In this document: positions 1 to 9,263 of the stretch, in pieces
How the letters are laid out: every line of letters starts with the position of its first letter
How positions within the stretch are numbered: position 1 is the stretch's first letter
Assembly: GCF_014635285.1 (NCBI RefSeq)
Contig: NZ_BMCR01000009.1
Coordinates: forward strand, 1 to 64,000
Direction of reading: 5' to 3'
Origin: Stappia taiwanensis
GTDB taxonomy: Bacteria > Pseudomonadota > Alphaproteobacteria > Rhizobiales > Stappiaceae
Length of the DNA: 64,000 nucleotides
The notes under the pieces: generated by a model
The model's database searches: none
Told to the model about the DNA's origin: nothing
What the model saw: only the letters and a program-made list of their open reading frames with translations
Position numbers and translations under genes: made by a program

Positions 1-40
1 CGTCTTCGCTTCGGTCTGCGTAAATCGTGTAAACTGACAT
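1..40 (-). CDS. Start of an unknown protein, cut by the window edge
   Basis: Thirteen codons are visible, reading MSVYTIYADRSED from an ATG at 40-38. A GAGG ribosome-binding site sits about 5 bases ahead of the ATG on the minus strand, and no stop occurs before the window edge. The start resembles the N-termini of DUF2628 membrane proteins, but that rests on a few residues only. No function can be assigned. Confidence 0.5.
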   Translation of the reverse strand, partial: MSVYTIYADRSED

Positions 41-186
41 ATACCTCATCCGATCCGGTTGGTTTCTTGCCATCTTAGGGTGCAGCTTTGAAGCCAGTTT
101 CACAACCAATAGTAGAGAGTCACTGCGGCACTGTCGGCGACATCACGTGCGCAGCAGGAAGGCGATGGGGCCGCACTGCGGGTCGA

Positions 187-1143
187 TCAGCGCGCGGATC
201 CTGGTGGTCCACCCTCCGCCGGCGCGGCCAATGGCCCGATTTTGCGCCCTCCTTTTGGGCGGGCCAACAGGGTGAGAACCCGGCCGTCCAGCACTACCAG
301 CCCGAGCAGCAGGATGGCCATGCCGAGGAACTGGCCACTGGTCAGGCTTTCGCCCAGCACCAGCGCCCCCAGCACGCTCGCCGACACCGGCACCAGCAGC
401 GTGACCAGCGAGGCGTTGGTCGCGCCCGCACCGGTCAGAAGGCGGAAGTAGATCAGATAGGCAAAGGCGGTGCCGATGGTGCCAAGGGCGATGACGCAGG
501 CCCAGACCGCAAGGCTTGTCTCGGCCGGGCTCCAGGATGCGCCCTGCCATAGGGCAAGCGGCAGCATCCAGACACTGGCGCCGGTCAGTTGCCCCGCCAC
601 CGGCACCATCAGCGGCAAACCCTTGAACCGGCGGGCGAAGGAGGCCGCCACCGCATAGGACAGGGCCGCGCCGAGGCAGGCAAGCTGCGCCCAGAGCGGA
701 AATCCATCCGCGCCCTCCAGCCCGGGCAGCAACAGCACCGCCACCCCGGCAAGACCGAGGCCGATACCGATCACCCGATGCGCCTGCAAGGTTTCATGGC
801 GAAAGGCCAGCGTCGCCAGGAGCACCGTGAAGATCGGCGTCGTCGCATTGAGGATCGAGGCCAGGCTCGCGGAAATCGCCGTCTGGCCCCAGAAGATCAG
901 CGAAAACGGAATCGCGTTGTTGAGAAGCCCGATCACCAGGAAGGACAGCAGCATACCCGGTGCCAACGGAAACCGCTGCCGGGCAATCCGCAGCACCACA
1001 TGCATCACCAGCGCCGCCAGGAACACCCGCAGGAACACCAGCACCAGCGGCGGGATCTCGGCCACCGCGATCTTGGCGAACAGGAAAGTGCCGCCCCAGA
1101 TCAGCGACAACAGGGCCAGCAGCAGCCAGTTGATGAGTGTCAT
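187..1143 (-). CDS. DMT-superfamily (EamA) transporter
   Basis: This is a 318-residue inner-membrane protein with about ten hydrophobic segments in two EamA halves (about residues 5-140 and 150-290). The drug/metabolite-transporter family exports small metabolites or amino acids; the substrate here is unknown. The second half carries the family-typical GTAFAYLIYFRLL stretch. The open frame runs upstream to 1422, but that extension is Arg/Gly-rich and lacks membrane segments. I chose the ATG at 1143, where MTLINWLLL opens directly into the first helix and AAGGTG lies just upstream. It is divergent from the MFS gene at 1528. Confidence 0.9.
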   Translation of the reverse strand: MTLINWLLLALLSLIWGGTFLFAKIAVAEIPPLVLVFLRVFLAALVMHVVLRIARQRFPLAPGMLLSFLVIGLLNNAIPFSLIFWGQTAISASLASILNATTPIFTVLLATLAFRHETLQAHRVIGIGLGLAGVAVLLLPGLEGADGFPLWAQLACLGAALSYAVAASFARRFKGLPLMVPVAGQLTGASVWMLPLALWQGASWSPAETSLAVWACVIALGTIGTAFAYLIYFRLLTGAGATNASLVTLLVPVSASVLGALVLGESLTSGQFLGMAILLLGLVVLDGRVLTLLARPKGGRKIGPLAAPAEGGPPGSAR

Positions 1144-1527
1144 GTGCGGCACCTTGTCTGCACTCGCATGGGGTCCTCCTTTACCTCCCCCCGGCGACTT
1201 CCACCGGGCGGTTCCTCGCCGCCGCCCCGCACATCCCACCTCGCCGTGACACCGAAAAGCACGCGAAAAGGACCGGGGCAACAACCGCTGGCATAGCAGC
1301 CGGTGCGTGTGCCAGCCACACGATTTGCGAGCCAAGGGGCGCGTGTGGTGATCAGCCGCAGCAAGCGCCCTGTTGCGCGGCGGTCCGCAGCCATGCCCCC
1401 AGCGCACGGCCGGGCACGGCAAATCAGCGCTTGTCTCTCGGAAAAACCCCGGTCACTGTGAGAGCCTTGCCGATGCCGCTCGCCGGCGCCGCCTCCCGTT
1501 TTTCCCGATCATTCCACGGCGTCCGCA
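1144..1527. other. Divergent intergenic region without a gene
   Basis: This 384-base gap separates the divergent DMT and MFS transporter genes and must hold both promoters. The open frames crossing it are Arg/Pro/Gly-rich shadows. I see no convincing promoter pair, hairpin or RNA in it. Confidence 0.5.
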
Positions 1528-2796
1528 ATGCCCGATCATTCCGCCACCATCGGCACCCCTTCGCTGCTCGCCCGGCTCCCTTCCCTGCTGATCGCGGCGG
1601 CGCTGCTCTTGGGCGCCAATGGCCTTGCCATGACGGTGATTGCCGTGCGCGGACGGGCCAACGGGCTGTCCGATGCGACCATTGGCCTGTTCGGCTCCGC
1701 CTATTATGCCGGGTTCATCCTTGGCGTTCTGCTGACCCCAATCCTGATCCGCCGGGTCGGGCACATCCGTGTCTTCGGCGCCCTGGCGGCGATCAGCGCG
1801 ATTTCGGTACTGGCCCTGATGCTGACCCCCGCCGGCTTCGGCTGGGCGGTGCTGCGGCTGATCAGCGGCATGGCGTTCTGCGGCACCGCGATGGTGCTGG
1901 AAAGCTGGCTCAACACCCTGGCCAGCAACTCCGAACGCGGCCGGATCCTCAGCATCTACCGCATCGTCGATCTGGGCGCGGTCACCGGCAGCCAGTTCCT
2001 GTTGCCGCCATTCGGCGGCGCCGGCGCCGAGATCATCGTCGTCATCGCCCTGTTGTTCTGTGCCGCGCTGGTGCCGGTGTCGCTGTCGCGGGAAGACAAT
2101 CCCCCCACCCCGGCCAACACCCGCATCAACTATCTTGCGGTCTGGCGCATCTCGCCGGTGGCGGTGGTGGGCTGCCTGACCATCGGCCTGACCAATGGCG
2201 CCTTTCGGACCGTCGGCCCGGTCTATGCGCAGGGCGTCGGGCTCGATGCCGACGGGCTGGCGCTCCTGATCAGCCTGTGGGTGATCGCCGGGGCGATCTT
2301 CCAGTATCCGCTCGGCTGGGCGTCTGACCGCATGGACCGGCGCTATGTGCTGCTCCTGTCCACCATCGGCGCGGGGCTGGCCTGCCTGTTCCTTTCCGGC
2401 GCCTCGGACCCGCTCGTCATCTATGCCGGCAGCTTCCTGTTCGGCGGCTTCGCCCTGCCGCTCTATTCCCTCTCCGCCGCCCATGCCAACGACCATGCCG
2501 GCAAGGGCCAGTATGTGGAACTGGCCGCCGGGCTGACCATGTTCTTCGCCCTTGGCGCGGTGGCCGGCCCGCTGCTGGCCTCGCTGGTGATGGACAGATT
2601 CGGCCCCGGCGCCTTCTTCGCCTATACCGCCGCCATGCATCTGGCGCTGGTCGGCTATGTGCTGGTGCGGCTGGTCCGCCATCCCGCCGTGCCGAGCGAC
2701 CAACGCAAGCGCTTCGTCTGGCTGCTGAGAACCTCGCCGATGATCTTCCGACTGGCACGCGACACCCGAAAGGGTGCCCGCAAGGCGAAACGGTGA
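1528..2796 (+). CDS. MFS transporter, YcaD-like
   Basis: This 422-residue major facilitator protein has about 12 predicted membrane helices. The N-terminal half holds a loop containing RRVGHIR between helices 2 and 3, and the second half has the equivalent ASDRMDRR loop, both typical of MFS motif A. The overall sequence resembles the YcaD subgroup of MFS_1 permeases, whose substrates are mostly unknown. The ATG at 1528 leads straight into helix 1, although its ribosome-binding site is weak. A hairpin followed by T5 at 2878-2902 lies downstream. The C-terminal tail is short and basic. Confidence 0.9.
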   Translation: MPDHSATIGTPSLLARLPSLLIAAALLLGANGLAMTVIAVRGRANGLSDATIGLFGSAYYAGFILGVLLTPILIRRVGHIRVFGALAAISAISVLALMLTPAGFGWAVLRLISGMAFCGTAMVLESWLNTLASNSERGRILSIYRIVDLGAVTGSQFLLPPFGGAGAEIIVVIALLFCAALVPVSLSREDNPPTPANTRINYLAVWRISPVAVVGCLTIGLTNGAFRTVGPVYAQGVGLDADGLALLISLWVIAGAIFQYPLGWASDRMDRRYVLLLSTIGAGLACLFLSGASDPLVIYAGSFLFGGFALPLYSLSAAHANDHAGKGQYVELAAGLTMFFALGAVAGPLLASLVMDRFGPGAFFAYTAAMHLALVGYVLVRLVRHPAVPSDQRKRFVWLLRTSPMIFRLARDTRKGARKAKR

Positions 2797-2860
2797 GACG
2801 TCGACGCAATGAACCCGCGAAAGCGCAGCGCAAGGGCTCGCCATCGCGCCGTCGCTTCGA

Positions 2861-2902
2861 TATAGTCCGCCACCGACCCCCGGTTTGCCGACCGGGGTTT
2901 TT
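2861..2902 (+). promoter_or_regulatory. TATAGT element followed at once by a hairpin-T5 upstream of purA
   Basis: A -10-like TATAGT lies at 2861-2866, with a 4/6 match to the -35 consensus (TCGCCA, 2838-2843) at 17-base spacing. The predicted start would be near 2873. The perfect 7-bp stem CCCCGGT/ACCGGGG (2878-2884 with 2891-2897) follows directly, then T5 at 2898-2902. It may simply terminate the MFS transcript. It may also act in the purA leader, because only 59 bases remain between the T run and the purA ATG. Confidence 0.5.
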
Positions 2903-2961
2903 CTTGTGCGCGGCTGGCCGCCGCGCCGCACGCGAAGACGCCACTTAGAGGATATGCAAGC

Positions 2962-4254
2962 ATGGCCAATGTCGTCGTTGTCGGATCGCAGTGGGGAGAC
3001 GAAGGGAAGGGCAAGATCGTCGACTGGCTGTCGGAACAGGCCGATGTGGTGGTTCGCTTCCAGGGTGGGCACAATGCCGGCCATACGCTCGTCATCGACG
3101 GCACCAGCTACAAGCTGTCCCTGCTTCCCTCCGGCGTCGTGCGCGGCAAGCTGTCGGTGATCGGCAACGGCGTCGTCATCGACCCGCATGCCCTCGTTGC
3201 CGAGATCGCCCGACTGGCCGAACAGGGCGTCAGCGTCAGCCCCGAGACCCTGGTGATCGCCGGCAATGCCACGCTGATCCTGTCGCTGCACCGCGAGCTG
3301 GACGCGCTGCGCGAGAACGCGGCCGCCGCCGGCACCAAGATCGGCACCACCAAGCGCGGCATCGGCCCGGCCTATGAGGACAAGGTCGGCCGGCGGGCGA
3401 TTCGCGTCATGGATCTGGCCAACCTCGCGACCCTGCCGGGCAAGATCGAACGGCTGCTGACCCATCACAACGCCCTGCGGCGCGGTCTCGGCGAGCCGGA
3501 AATCTCCGCCGATGCCATTTTCACCGAACTGGAAACCGTCGCCGGCGACCTGCTGCCCTTCATGGACACGGTGTGGAACCTGCTCGACGCCAAGCGCCGC
3601 GAAGGCCGCCGCATCCTGTTCGAGGGCGCCCAGGGCTCCCTGCTCGACATCGACCACGGCACCTACCCGTTCGTGACCTCGTCCAACACCGTCTCCGGAC
3701 AGGCGGCCGCCGGCAGCGGCCTCGGCCCCAGCGCTCTCAGCTATGTGCTGGGCATCACCAAGGCCTACACCACCCGCGTCGGCGAAGGCCCGTTCCCGAC
3801 CGAGCAGGACAACGACGTCGGCCATTTCCTCGGCACTCGCGGCCATGAATTCGGCACCGTGACCGGCCGCAAGCGCCGCTGCGGCTGGTTCGACGCAGTG
3901 CTGGTACGCCAGGCCTGCTGCATCAACGGCATCAACGGCATCGCCCTTACCAAGCTCGACGTGCTCGACGGTCTCGACGAGATCAAGATCTGTGTCGCCT
4001 ATGAGCTTGATGGCGAGCGAATCGACCACATGCCCGCCTCGCAAGGGGCGCAGGCGCGGGTGAAGCCGATCTACGAAACCCTGCCGGGCTGGAAAGAGTC
4101 CACCGAGGGCGCGCGCAGCTGGGCGGACCTGCCCGCACAGGCGGTAAAATACGTTCGCCACGTGGAGGAGTTGATCGGTGCGCCAGTCGCGCTACTCTCG
4201 ACCAGTCCGGAACGGGATGACACAATCCTTGTTCAGAATCCGTTTCAGGATTAA
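2962..4254 (+). CDS. purA: Adenylosuccinate synthetase
   Basis: PurA joins IMP and aspartate with GTP to form adenylosuccinate, the first committed step to AMP, in the cytosol. The 430-residue length is standard. The P-loop-like GDEGKGK is at residues 12-18 with the catalytic Asp13, and His41 lies in GGHNAGHT; both match the numbering of the E. coli enzyme. The [19 protein letters not shown] stretch further on is the usual substrate-binding region. AGAGGA lies 10 bases before the ATG. The 600-residue unknown protein follows 60 bases downstream, so co-transcription is likely. Confidence 0.98.
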   Translation: MANVVVVGSQWGDEGKGKIVDWLSEQADVVVRFQGGHNAGHTLVIDGTSYKLSLLPSGVVRGKLSVIGNGVVIDPHALVAEIARLAEQGVSVSPETLVIAGNATLILSLHRELDALRENAAAAGTKIGTTKRGIGPAYEDKVGRRAIRVMDLANLATLPGKIERLLTHHNALRRGLGEPEISADAIFTELETVAGDLLPFMDTVWNLLDAKRREGRRILFEGAQGSLLDIDHGTYPFVTSSNTVSGQAAAGSGLGPSALSYVLGITKAYTTRVGEGPFPTEQDNDVGHFLGTRGHEFGTVTGRKRRCGWFDAVLVRQACCINGINGIALTKLDVLDGLDEIKICVAYELDGERIDHMPASQGAQARVKPIYETLPGWKESTEGARSWADLPAQAVKYVRHVEELIGAPVALLSTSPERDDTILVQNPFQD

Positions 4255-4314
4255 GCCTTAACCGGGTTCCGCGTTTCGGGGCGGCCCGCAACGCCGCGAC
4301 GACGAGTTGAAAAC

Positions 4315-6117
4315 ATGGCAGACTATTATTCGGTTTTGAAGAAAACCGTTGGCGCGCTCCCGCAGAACACGGGCGCGGCACGGCGTGAGATCTATCAACG
4401 CGCCCGAAAAGCCATCGTCGCCCAGTTGAAGGCATACGATCCACCGCTCTCGCCCTCGGAAATCACCACCGAGCAATTGCGGCTGGAAGAGGCGATCCGC
4501 AAGATCGAAGCCGAGGCCGCGCGCGAAACGCTCGGCGTCGGCGCGGCACCCGTCGCGCCCACACCGCCCCGTCCCGCCCCGAAACAACCGGCCCCGGCCG
4601 CACCAACGCCTCCGCCCGCACCGGCGAAACCGGCATCCGCTCCGGCTCCGGCCCCCGAGGCTACCAAGCCGGCTGCGAGCCCGGCTGCAGGCCCCGCGAC
4701 CGATTCGCCGACGGTCGCTCCGCCCTCCGCCGCAGCCCCGGACGCGCCAGCAGCCCCCGCCGCGCCGGAAGATCCCTCGCATCGTGTCTTCAAGGATGCG
4801 ATCGATGACGCCAAGAAGCTGGGCAGCGCCGCCGATCAGGCAAGCCGAACCGCGCGCGGAGCCCTGACCGGCGCGCCGGAGGAGCCTGTCCGCCGCGAAC
4901 CCACCATGGGACCTGCAACGCCGGCACCCGAAGCACCGGCGCCCGCGGCTGCACCTTCCGCGCCCACCGCCGCCAAGCCGGCAGCGCCAGGAAAGTCTGC
5001 CGAGAAAAAAACAAGCCCCCGCCGTGCCAAGCGAGACAGGCGCCCGCTGCCGGGGAACGCGCCTTCGCTGCCTGCCGCAGGCCCCTCCCGCCTTCCGATG
5101 ATTGTCGGCGTCGGCGGCGCCCTGCTCGTGCTGATCGGCATCGGTGCGGTCGGCTATTCCCAGCGCGATACCATTGCCGCGATGTTCGGCGGTGGCGATG
5201 AGCCGGTGGTCGAGACGAAGACCGAGACCCCGCCGGCGACCGAACCCGTGCGCCCGGCCGAGCCCGCATCGAAGAAGAACACCGCGCGCCTGCTCGACAA
5301 CGGCGAGACCTCTGTCGCTCCGGACGCACGGACCGTCACCACCACCCGGATCCGGCCCAGCGATCCGGCGGCAACGGCGACAGCTCCGGCACAGCCCGCG
5401 CCCGCGACCGCACCTGCCGAGCCGCCGCGCCAGGTGACGCCCGCCGAAACGCCGGACACGACCACGGCCGAAACGCCAGCGGGCGGACAGGATGTTGCCA
5501 ACGCCACGCCGCCGGCCGCCGTCACGCCGCCGCCCGCGACCACGGCTCCGGCAGCGACCACCGGTTCCCCGGCGGTTGCCCAGCGCGCCATCCTCTATGA
5601 GGAAGGCGCGGAAGCCGGCAGCGCCGGACAGGCATCGGCCGGCAATGCGGTCTGGCGGGTCGAGGAAGAAACCATCGACGGGCGCAAGGAAACCGTCCTG
5701 CGCATGCGGGTCGAGGTGCCTGAGCGCAACATCGCCGCCGACCTGACGCTCAAGCCGAATCGCGACAGCGCCCTGCCCGCCAGCCATCTGCTGGAAGTGC
5801 GCTTCGAATTGCCGGACAACTTCGCCGGCCAGGGCGTCGGTCAGGTTCCCGGACTGGTGATGAAAACCACCGAGGAAGCCCGGGGCGATGCCTTGATCGG
5901 CGCCTCGGTGAAAGTCAGCGACGATCTCTTCTGGGTCGCCCTGTCGAACCTCCCCGACGAGCAAGAGCGCAACCTGACACTCTTGCGCGATCGCGGCTGG
6001 ATCGACATTCCCATGCTCTACGAGAACGGCAAGCGTGCCATCCTCACCCTGGAAAAGGGCACACCCGGCACCCGTGCGATCGAACAGGCGACCGATGCCT
6101 GGGGCAAGGCCGGCTGA
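4315..6117 (+). CDS. Pro/Ala-rich single-span membrane protein of unknown function, downstream of purA
   Basis: This 600-residue protein has three parts. The first is a compact N-terminal region (residues 1-65) that opens with MADYYSVLKKTVGAL and looks helical. The second is a long Pro/Ala/Thr-rich linker interrupted near residues 155-170 by a short helical patch and, after a basic KRDRR cluster, by one membrane helix (about residues 262-283). The third is a C-terminal globular region (about 424-600) with alternating polar and hydrophobic strands. With the basic cluster before the helix, the N-terminus should be cytoplasmic and the C-terminal domain periplasmic. There is no cleavable signal peptide. 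I recognise no enzyme motif. It is probably in a transcription unit with purA and ends at the terminator 6151-6184. Confidence 0.85.
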   Translation: MADYYSVLKKTVGALPQNTGAARREIYQRARKAIVAQLKAYDPPLSPSEITTEQLRLEEAIRKIEAEAARETLGVGAAPVAPTPPRPAPKQPAPAAPTPPPAPAKPASAPAPAPEATKPAASPAAGPATDSPTVAPPSAAAPDAPAAPAAPEDPSHRVFKDAIDDAKKLGSAADQASRTARGALTGAPEEPVRREPTMGPATPAPEAPAPAAAPSAPTAAKPAAPGKSAEKKTSPRRAKRDRRPLPGNAPSLPAAGPSRLPMIVGVGGALLVLIGIGAVGYSQRDTIAAMFGGGDEPVVETKTETPPATEPVRPAEPASKKNTARLLDNGETSVAPDARTVTTTRIRPSDPAATATAPAQPAPATAPAEPPRQVTPAETPDTTTAETPAGGQDVANATPPAAVTPPPATTAPAATTGSPAVAQRAILYEEGAEAGSAGQASAGNAVWRVEEETIDGRKETVLRMRVEVPERNIAADLTLKPNRDSALPASHLLEVRFELPDNFAGQGVGQVPGLVMKTTEEARGDALIGASVKVSDDLFWVALSNLPDEQERNLTLLRDRGWIDIPMLYENGKRAILTLEKGTPGTRAIEQATDAWGKAG

Positions 6118-6150
6118 CGCCGCACAGGGGCATCTGCGATTTTGCCAAGG

Positions 6151-6184
6151 AAAAACGGCCGATGCGCAAGCACCGGCCGTTTTT
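6151..6184. terminator. Bidirectional terminator
   Basis: AAAAACGGCCG (6151-6161) pairs perfectly with CGGCCGTTTTT (6174-6184) over 11 bp with a 12-base loop. It lies between the convergent 600-residue membrane protein gene and serA, and gives a T5 tail in both directions. Confidence 0.9.
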
Positions 6185-6222
6185 CGTTAAAGCGATGTTC
6201 CGGAGGGAATTGCCCTCGAGGA

Positions 6223-7809
6223 TCAGAACTGCAGCGGCTTGACCTGCTTCACATGAGGCAGCGCCTCGATCCGGCCAATGACCGCATCCCCAACCGCGCC
6301 ATCGACCTCGACAAGGCAGATCGCATCTTCCCCCTCAGCGGTACGGCCAAGGTTGAAGGTGGCGATGTTGACCCCGGCTTCGCCCAGAACGGTGCCGAGG
6401 TGACCGATGAAGCCAGGCTTGTCCTCATTGGTCACATAGAGCATATGCGCGCCGAGCTCGGCTTCCATGTTGATGCCCTTGACCTGGATGATACGCGGCT
6501 TGCCATCGGCGAACACGGTGCCGGCAACCGAGCGCTCCTGCCGCTCGGTCTGCACCGTCAGGCGGATGTAGGTCTCATAGGCCCCCTGCCGCGGCCGCTT
6601 GACCTCCTCGACGGAAATGCCGCGCTCACGCGCCATCACCGGCGCCGACACCATATTGACCGTCTGCAGCAATGGTTGCAGCACCCCGGTCAGCGCGGCG
6701 GCGGTAAGCGCCCGTGTGTTCATCTCCGCCACATCGCCCTCATATTCGAGACGAATGCCGGTGAGGCCGGTTTCGGTCAACTGACCGGCGAAGGAGCCGA
6801 GCTGCTCCGCCAGCTTGACGAAAGGCGTCAGCCGCGGCGCTTCCTCGGCAGTGATCGACGGCATGTTGAGCGCATTGGACACCGCTCCGTTGACCAGGTA
6901 GTCGGCCATCTGTTCGGCCACCTGCAGCGCGACGTTTTCCTGTGCCTCATTGGTGGAGGCGCCCAGATGCGGCGTGCAAACCAGGTTCGGCGCGCCGAAC
7001 AGCACGTTCTCGCGCGCCGGCTCCTCGATGAACACATCGACGCCGGCACCGCCGACCTTGCCGCTGTCGAGCCCGGCGCGCAGCGCCGTCTCGTCGACCA
7101 GCCCGCCACGGGCACAGTTGATCAGCATCACCCCGTCGCGCATCTTGTCGATGGCCGCCGCATCGATGATGTTGCGTGTCTTGTCGGTCAGCGGCGTGTG
7201 CAAGGAAATAACGTCCGCCCGCGCGAACAGCGTGTCGAGATCGACCTTCTCGACGCCAAGATCCAGCGCCCGCTCCGGCGACAGGAACGGGTCGAAGGCA
7301 ATGACCCGCATTTTCAGGCCGATCGCCCGCTCCGCGACGATCGAGCCGATGTTGCCGCAGCCGATCAGGCCAAGGGTCTTGGAGGTGATCTCCACGCCCA
7401 TGAACTTCGACTTTTCCCATTTTCCCGCCTGGGTCGAGGCATCGGCCGCCGCGATCTTCCGGGCCACGGCGAACATCATCGCAATCGCGTGTTCCGCCGT
7501 GGTGATGGAGTTGCCGAAGGGCGTGTTCATCACGATCACACCACGGGCACTGGCTGCGGCGATATCGACATTGTCGACACCAATGCCGGCGCGGCCAACC
7601 ACCTTCAGCCGGTGCGCCGCCGCGATCACCTTTTCGGTGACCTTGGTCGCCGAGCGGATCGCCAACCCGTCATACTGGTCGATCGCCGCCAGCAGCTTGT
7701 CCTTGTCCTTGCCAAGATCCGGCAAGTAGTCGACCTCGACGCCGCGCGACTTGAAAACATCGACGGCAGCGGCAGAAAGCTTATCTGAAATCAAGACCTT
7801 GGGGGCCAT
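6223..7809 (-). CDS. serA: D-3-phosphoglycerate dehydrogenase
   Basis: SerA oxidises 3-phosphoglycerate to 3-phosphohydroxypyruvate with NAD, the first step of serine synthesis. The 528-residue protein is the long form: catalytic and Rossmann domains (GCGNIGSIVAERA), an allosteric substrate-binding domain and a C-terminal ACT domain (about 455-528). The catalytic region shows NCARGGLVDE and the His in TPHLGAS. A nine-residue upstream extension exists, but MAPKVLISDKL at 7809 is the family start and has CGGAG 8 bases ahead. It lies 93 bases downstream of serC, so the two should share a transcript. Confidence 0.97.
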   Translation of the reverse strand: MAPKVLISDKLSAAAVDVFKSRGVEVDYLPDLGKDKDKLLAAIDQYDGLAIRSATKVTEKVIAAAHRLKVVGRAGIGVDNVDIAAASARGVIVMNTPFGNSITTAEHAIAMMFAVARKIAAADASTQAGKWEKSKFMGVEITSKTLGLIGCGNIGSIVAERAIGLKMRVIAFDPFLSPERALDLGVEKVDLDTLFARADVISLHTPLTDKTRNIIDAAAIDKMRDGVMLINCARGGLVDETALRAGLDSGKVGGAGVDVFIEEPARENVLFGAPNLVCTPHLGASTNEAQENVALQVAEQMADYLVNGAVSNALNMPSITAEEAPRLTPFVKLAEQLGSFAGQLTETGLTGIRLEYEGDVAEMNTRALTAAALTGVLQPLLQTVNMVSAPVMARERGISVEEVKRPRQGAYETYIRLTVQTERQERSVAGTVFADGKPRIIQVKGINMEAELGAHMLYVTNEDKPGFIGHLGTVLGEAGVNIATFNLGRTAEGEDAICLVEVDGAVGDAVIGRIEALPHVKQVKPLQF

Positions 7810-7845
7810 TTGAAATACTCCGAATGGGGGATGCACGTCGCCAGA

Positions 7846-7869
7846 CGCCGGGGGGGGGAGCCCCCGGCG
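7846..7869 (-). repeat. GC-only stem-loop with a G9 run between serC and serA
   Basis: CGCCGGGGG (7846-7854) pairs with CCCCCGGCG (7861-7869) over 9 bp. The plus strand carries nine consecutive G (7850-7858). No T run follows, so this is an intercistronic structure rather than a terminator. Confidence 0.6.
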
Positions 7870-7902
7870 CTGGCCGTCTACGGCAAAAGCTGGAGAGGCG
7901 GC

Positions 7903-9081
7903 TCAGGCCGCCTGATCAAGCGTGGCGAGCTGCCGGGCGAAGGCCCATTCCAGCCACGGCAACAGCGCCGCCACATCGGCGGTCTCCACCGTTGCCCCGC
8001 ACCAGATGCGCAAACCGCTCGGTGCATCGCGATAGGCGCCGATGTCATAGGCGACACCGGCCGCGTCAAGCGCGGACACCATGGACTTGGCAAACGCCGC
8101 CTGCTCCGCCGGCGCGAGCGCGGCAACCCGGGGATCGACGATCCGCAGGCACACGGAGGTGTTGGAGCGGGTTGCCGGATCCACGGCAAGAAAATCGACC
8201 CAATCCGTGCGGGCCACCCAATCGGCTATGGCGCCGGAATTGGCGTCGGCCCGGGCAATCAACGCCTCAAGGCCACCGATCTCTTCGGCCCATTTCAGCG
8301 CATCGATGTAATCCTCGACGCACAGCATGGAGGGCGTGTTGATGGTCTCGCCCTTGAAGATGCCCTCGTTGAGCTTGCCGCCCTTGGTCATGCGGAAGAG
8401 CTTGGGCATCGGCCAGGGCGGGGAATAGCTTTCCAGACGCGCCACTGCACGCGGGCTAAGGATGAGAACACCGTGAGCGCCCTCGCCTCCCAGCGCCTTC
8501 TGCCAGGAGAAGGTGACCACGTCGAGCTTGGCGAAATCGAGATCCTGGGCGAAGGCGGCGGAGGTCGCGTCGCAAATGGTCAGCCCCTCACGATCCGCAG
8601 GAATCCAGTCGCCATTGGCCACCCGCACGCCGGACGTGGTGCCATTCCAGGTGAACACCACGTCGCGGCTGAAATCGACCGCAGCGAGATCGGGCAACTG
8701 ACCGTAGTCGGCCTCCAGCACGCGGGTATCCTCAAGCTTCAACTGCTTGAGCACATCGGTGACCCAACCCGAGCCGAAGCTTTCCCAGGCCAGAAGATCG
8801 ACGCCGCGCGGGCCGAGCAGCGACCACAGCGCCATCTCCACGGCACCGGTATCGGAGGCCGGCACGATGCCGATGCGGTAATCGGCGGGGACTTTCAGAA
8901 TGTCGCGGGTCCGGTCGATCGCTTCGGCAAGGCACTGCTTACCGATCTTCGCGCGATGCGAACGACCAAGCGGCGCATTGGCGAGAGCTTCAAGGCTCCA
9001 CCCGGGGCGCTTGGCACAAGGACCTGAAGAAAAACGGGGATTTTCCGGCCGCACGGCCGGTTCATTCAACGATGCACTCAT
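7903..9081 (-). CDS. serC: Phosphoserine aminotransferase
   Basis: SerC transaminates 3-phosphohydroxypyruvate with glutamate to give O-phosphoserine, the second step of serine synthesis. This 392-residue fold-type I PLP enzyme has the cofactor Lys195 in [10 protein letters not shown], the substrate-binding N-terminal stretch [13 protein letters not shown] and the conserved NGTTSGVRV. It is the longer alphaproteobacterial form. It is the first gene of the serC-serA unit. GGAAGGAT precedes the ATG and directly follows the leader hairpin, which places translation start under the influence of that structure. Confidence 0.97.
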   Translation of the reverse strand: MSASLNEPAVRPENPRFSSGPCAKRPGWSLEALANAPLGRSHRAKIGKQCLAEAIDRTRDILKVPADYRIGIVPASDTGAVEMALWSLLGPRGVDLLAWESFGSGWVTDVLKQLKLEDTRVLEADYGQLPDLAAVDFSRDVVFTWNGTTSGVRVANGDWIPADREGLTICDATSAAFAQDLDFAKLDVVTFSWQKALGGEGAHGVLILSPRAVARLESYSPPWPMPKLFRMTKGGKLNEGIFKGETINTPSMLCVEDYIDALKWAEEIGGLEALIARADANSGAIADWVARTDWVDFLAVDPATRSNTSVCLRIVDPRVAALAPAEQAAFAKSMVSALDAAGVAYDIGAYRDAPSGLRIWCGATVETADVAALLPWLEWAFARQLATLDQAA

Positions 9082-9089
9082 TGGCTATC

Positions 9090-9141
9090 CTTCCAGATAG
9101 GTGCCCCTCGGTGGGGAGGGGTGGCCCACCTATCGGCATAA
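9090..9141 (-). promoter_or_regulatory. serC leader RNA motif
   Basis: On the minus strand GATAGGTG (9134-9127) pairs with CACCTATC (9103-9096), with an inner CCCCT/AGGGG helix. GGAAGGAT and the serC ATG follow at once. Position and shape match the serC motif described in front of serC-serA operons in Alphaproteobacteria (Rfam serC family). Its ligand, if any, is not established. Confidence 0.75.
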
Positions 9142-9163
9142 CGGAGCCCATCGGGGAAGGCAA
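9136..9163 (-). promoter_or_regulatory. Candidate promoter of serC-serA
   Basis: TTGCCT (9163-9158) is separated by 16 bases from TTATGC (9141-9136) on the minus strand. The predicted start lies at or just inside the first arm of the leader hairpin, which fits a very short 5' leader made almost wholly of the serC motif. Confidence 0.5.
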
Positions 9164-9212
9164 GCACCACTGGACCGCGTAGCCGCCACCGCGACGCTCT
9201 GTCGCCAACGAC

Positions 9213-9241
9213 AAAAGGCCGGGCACCAGGCCCGGCCTTTT
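9213..9241 (-). terminator. Terminator of the outer-membrane barrel gene
   Basis: A perfect 12-bp stem (AAAAGGCCGGGC, 9213-9224, with GCCCGGCCTTTT, 9230-9241) and a 5-base loop lie just downstream of the minus-strand barrel gene and upstream of the serC promoter. Confidence 0.9.
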
Positions 9242-9263
9242 CAGGTCATCGTTCGATCCGCGA

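Noticed and set aside
1453-4161. A 902-codon open frame on the minus strand across the MFS gene and purA
   Set aside because: It is antisense to two certain genes, has low-complexity His/Gln/Gly/Arg composition and no domain. Such frames are common in GC-rich DNA because stop codons are rare in the mirror frame.
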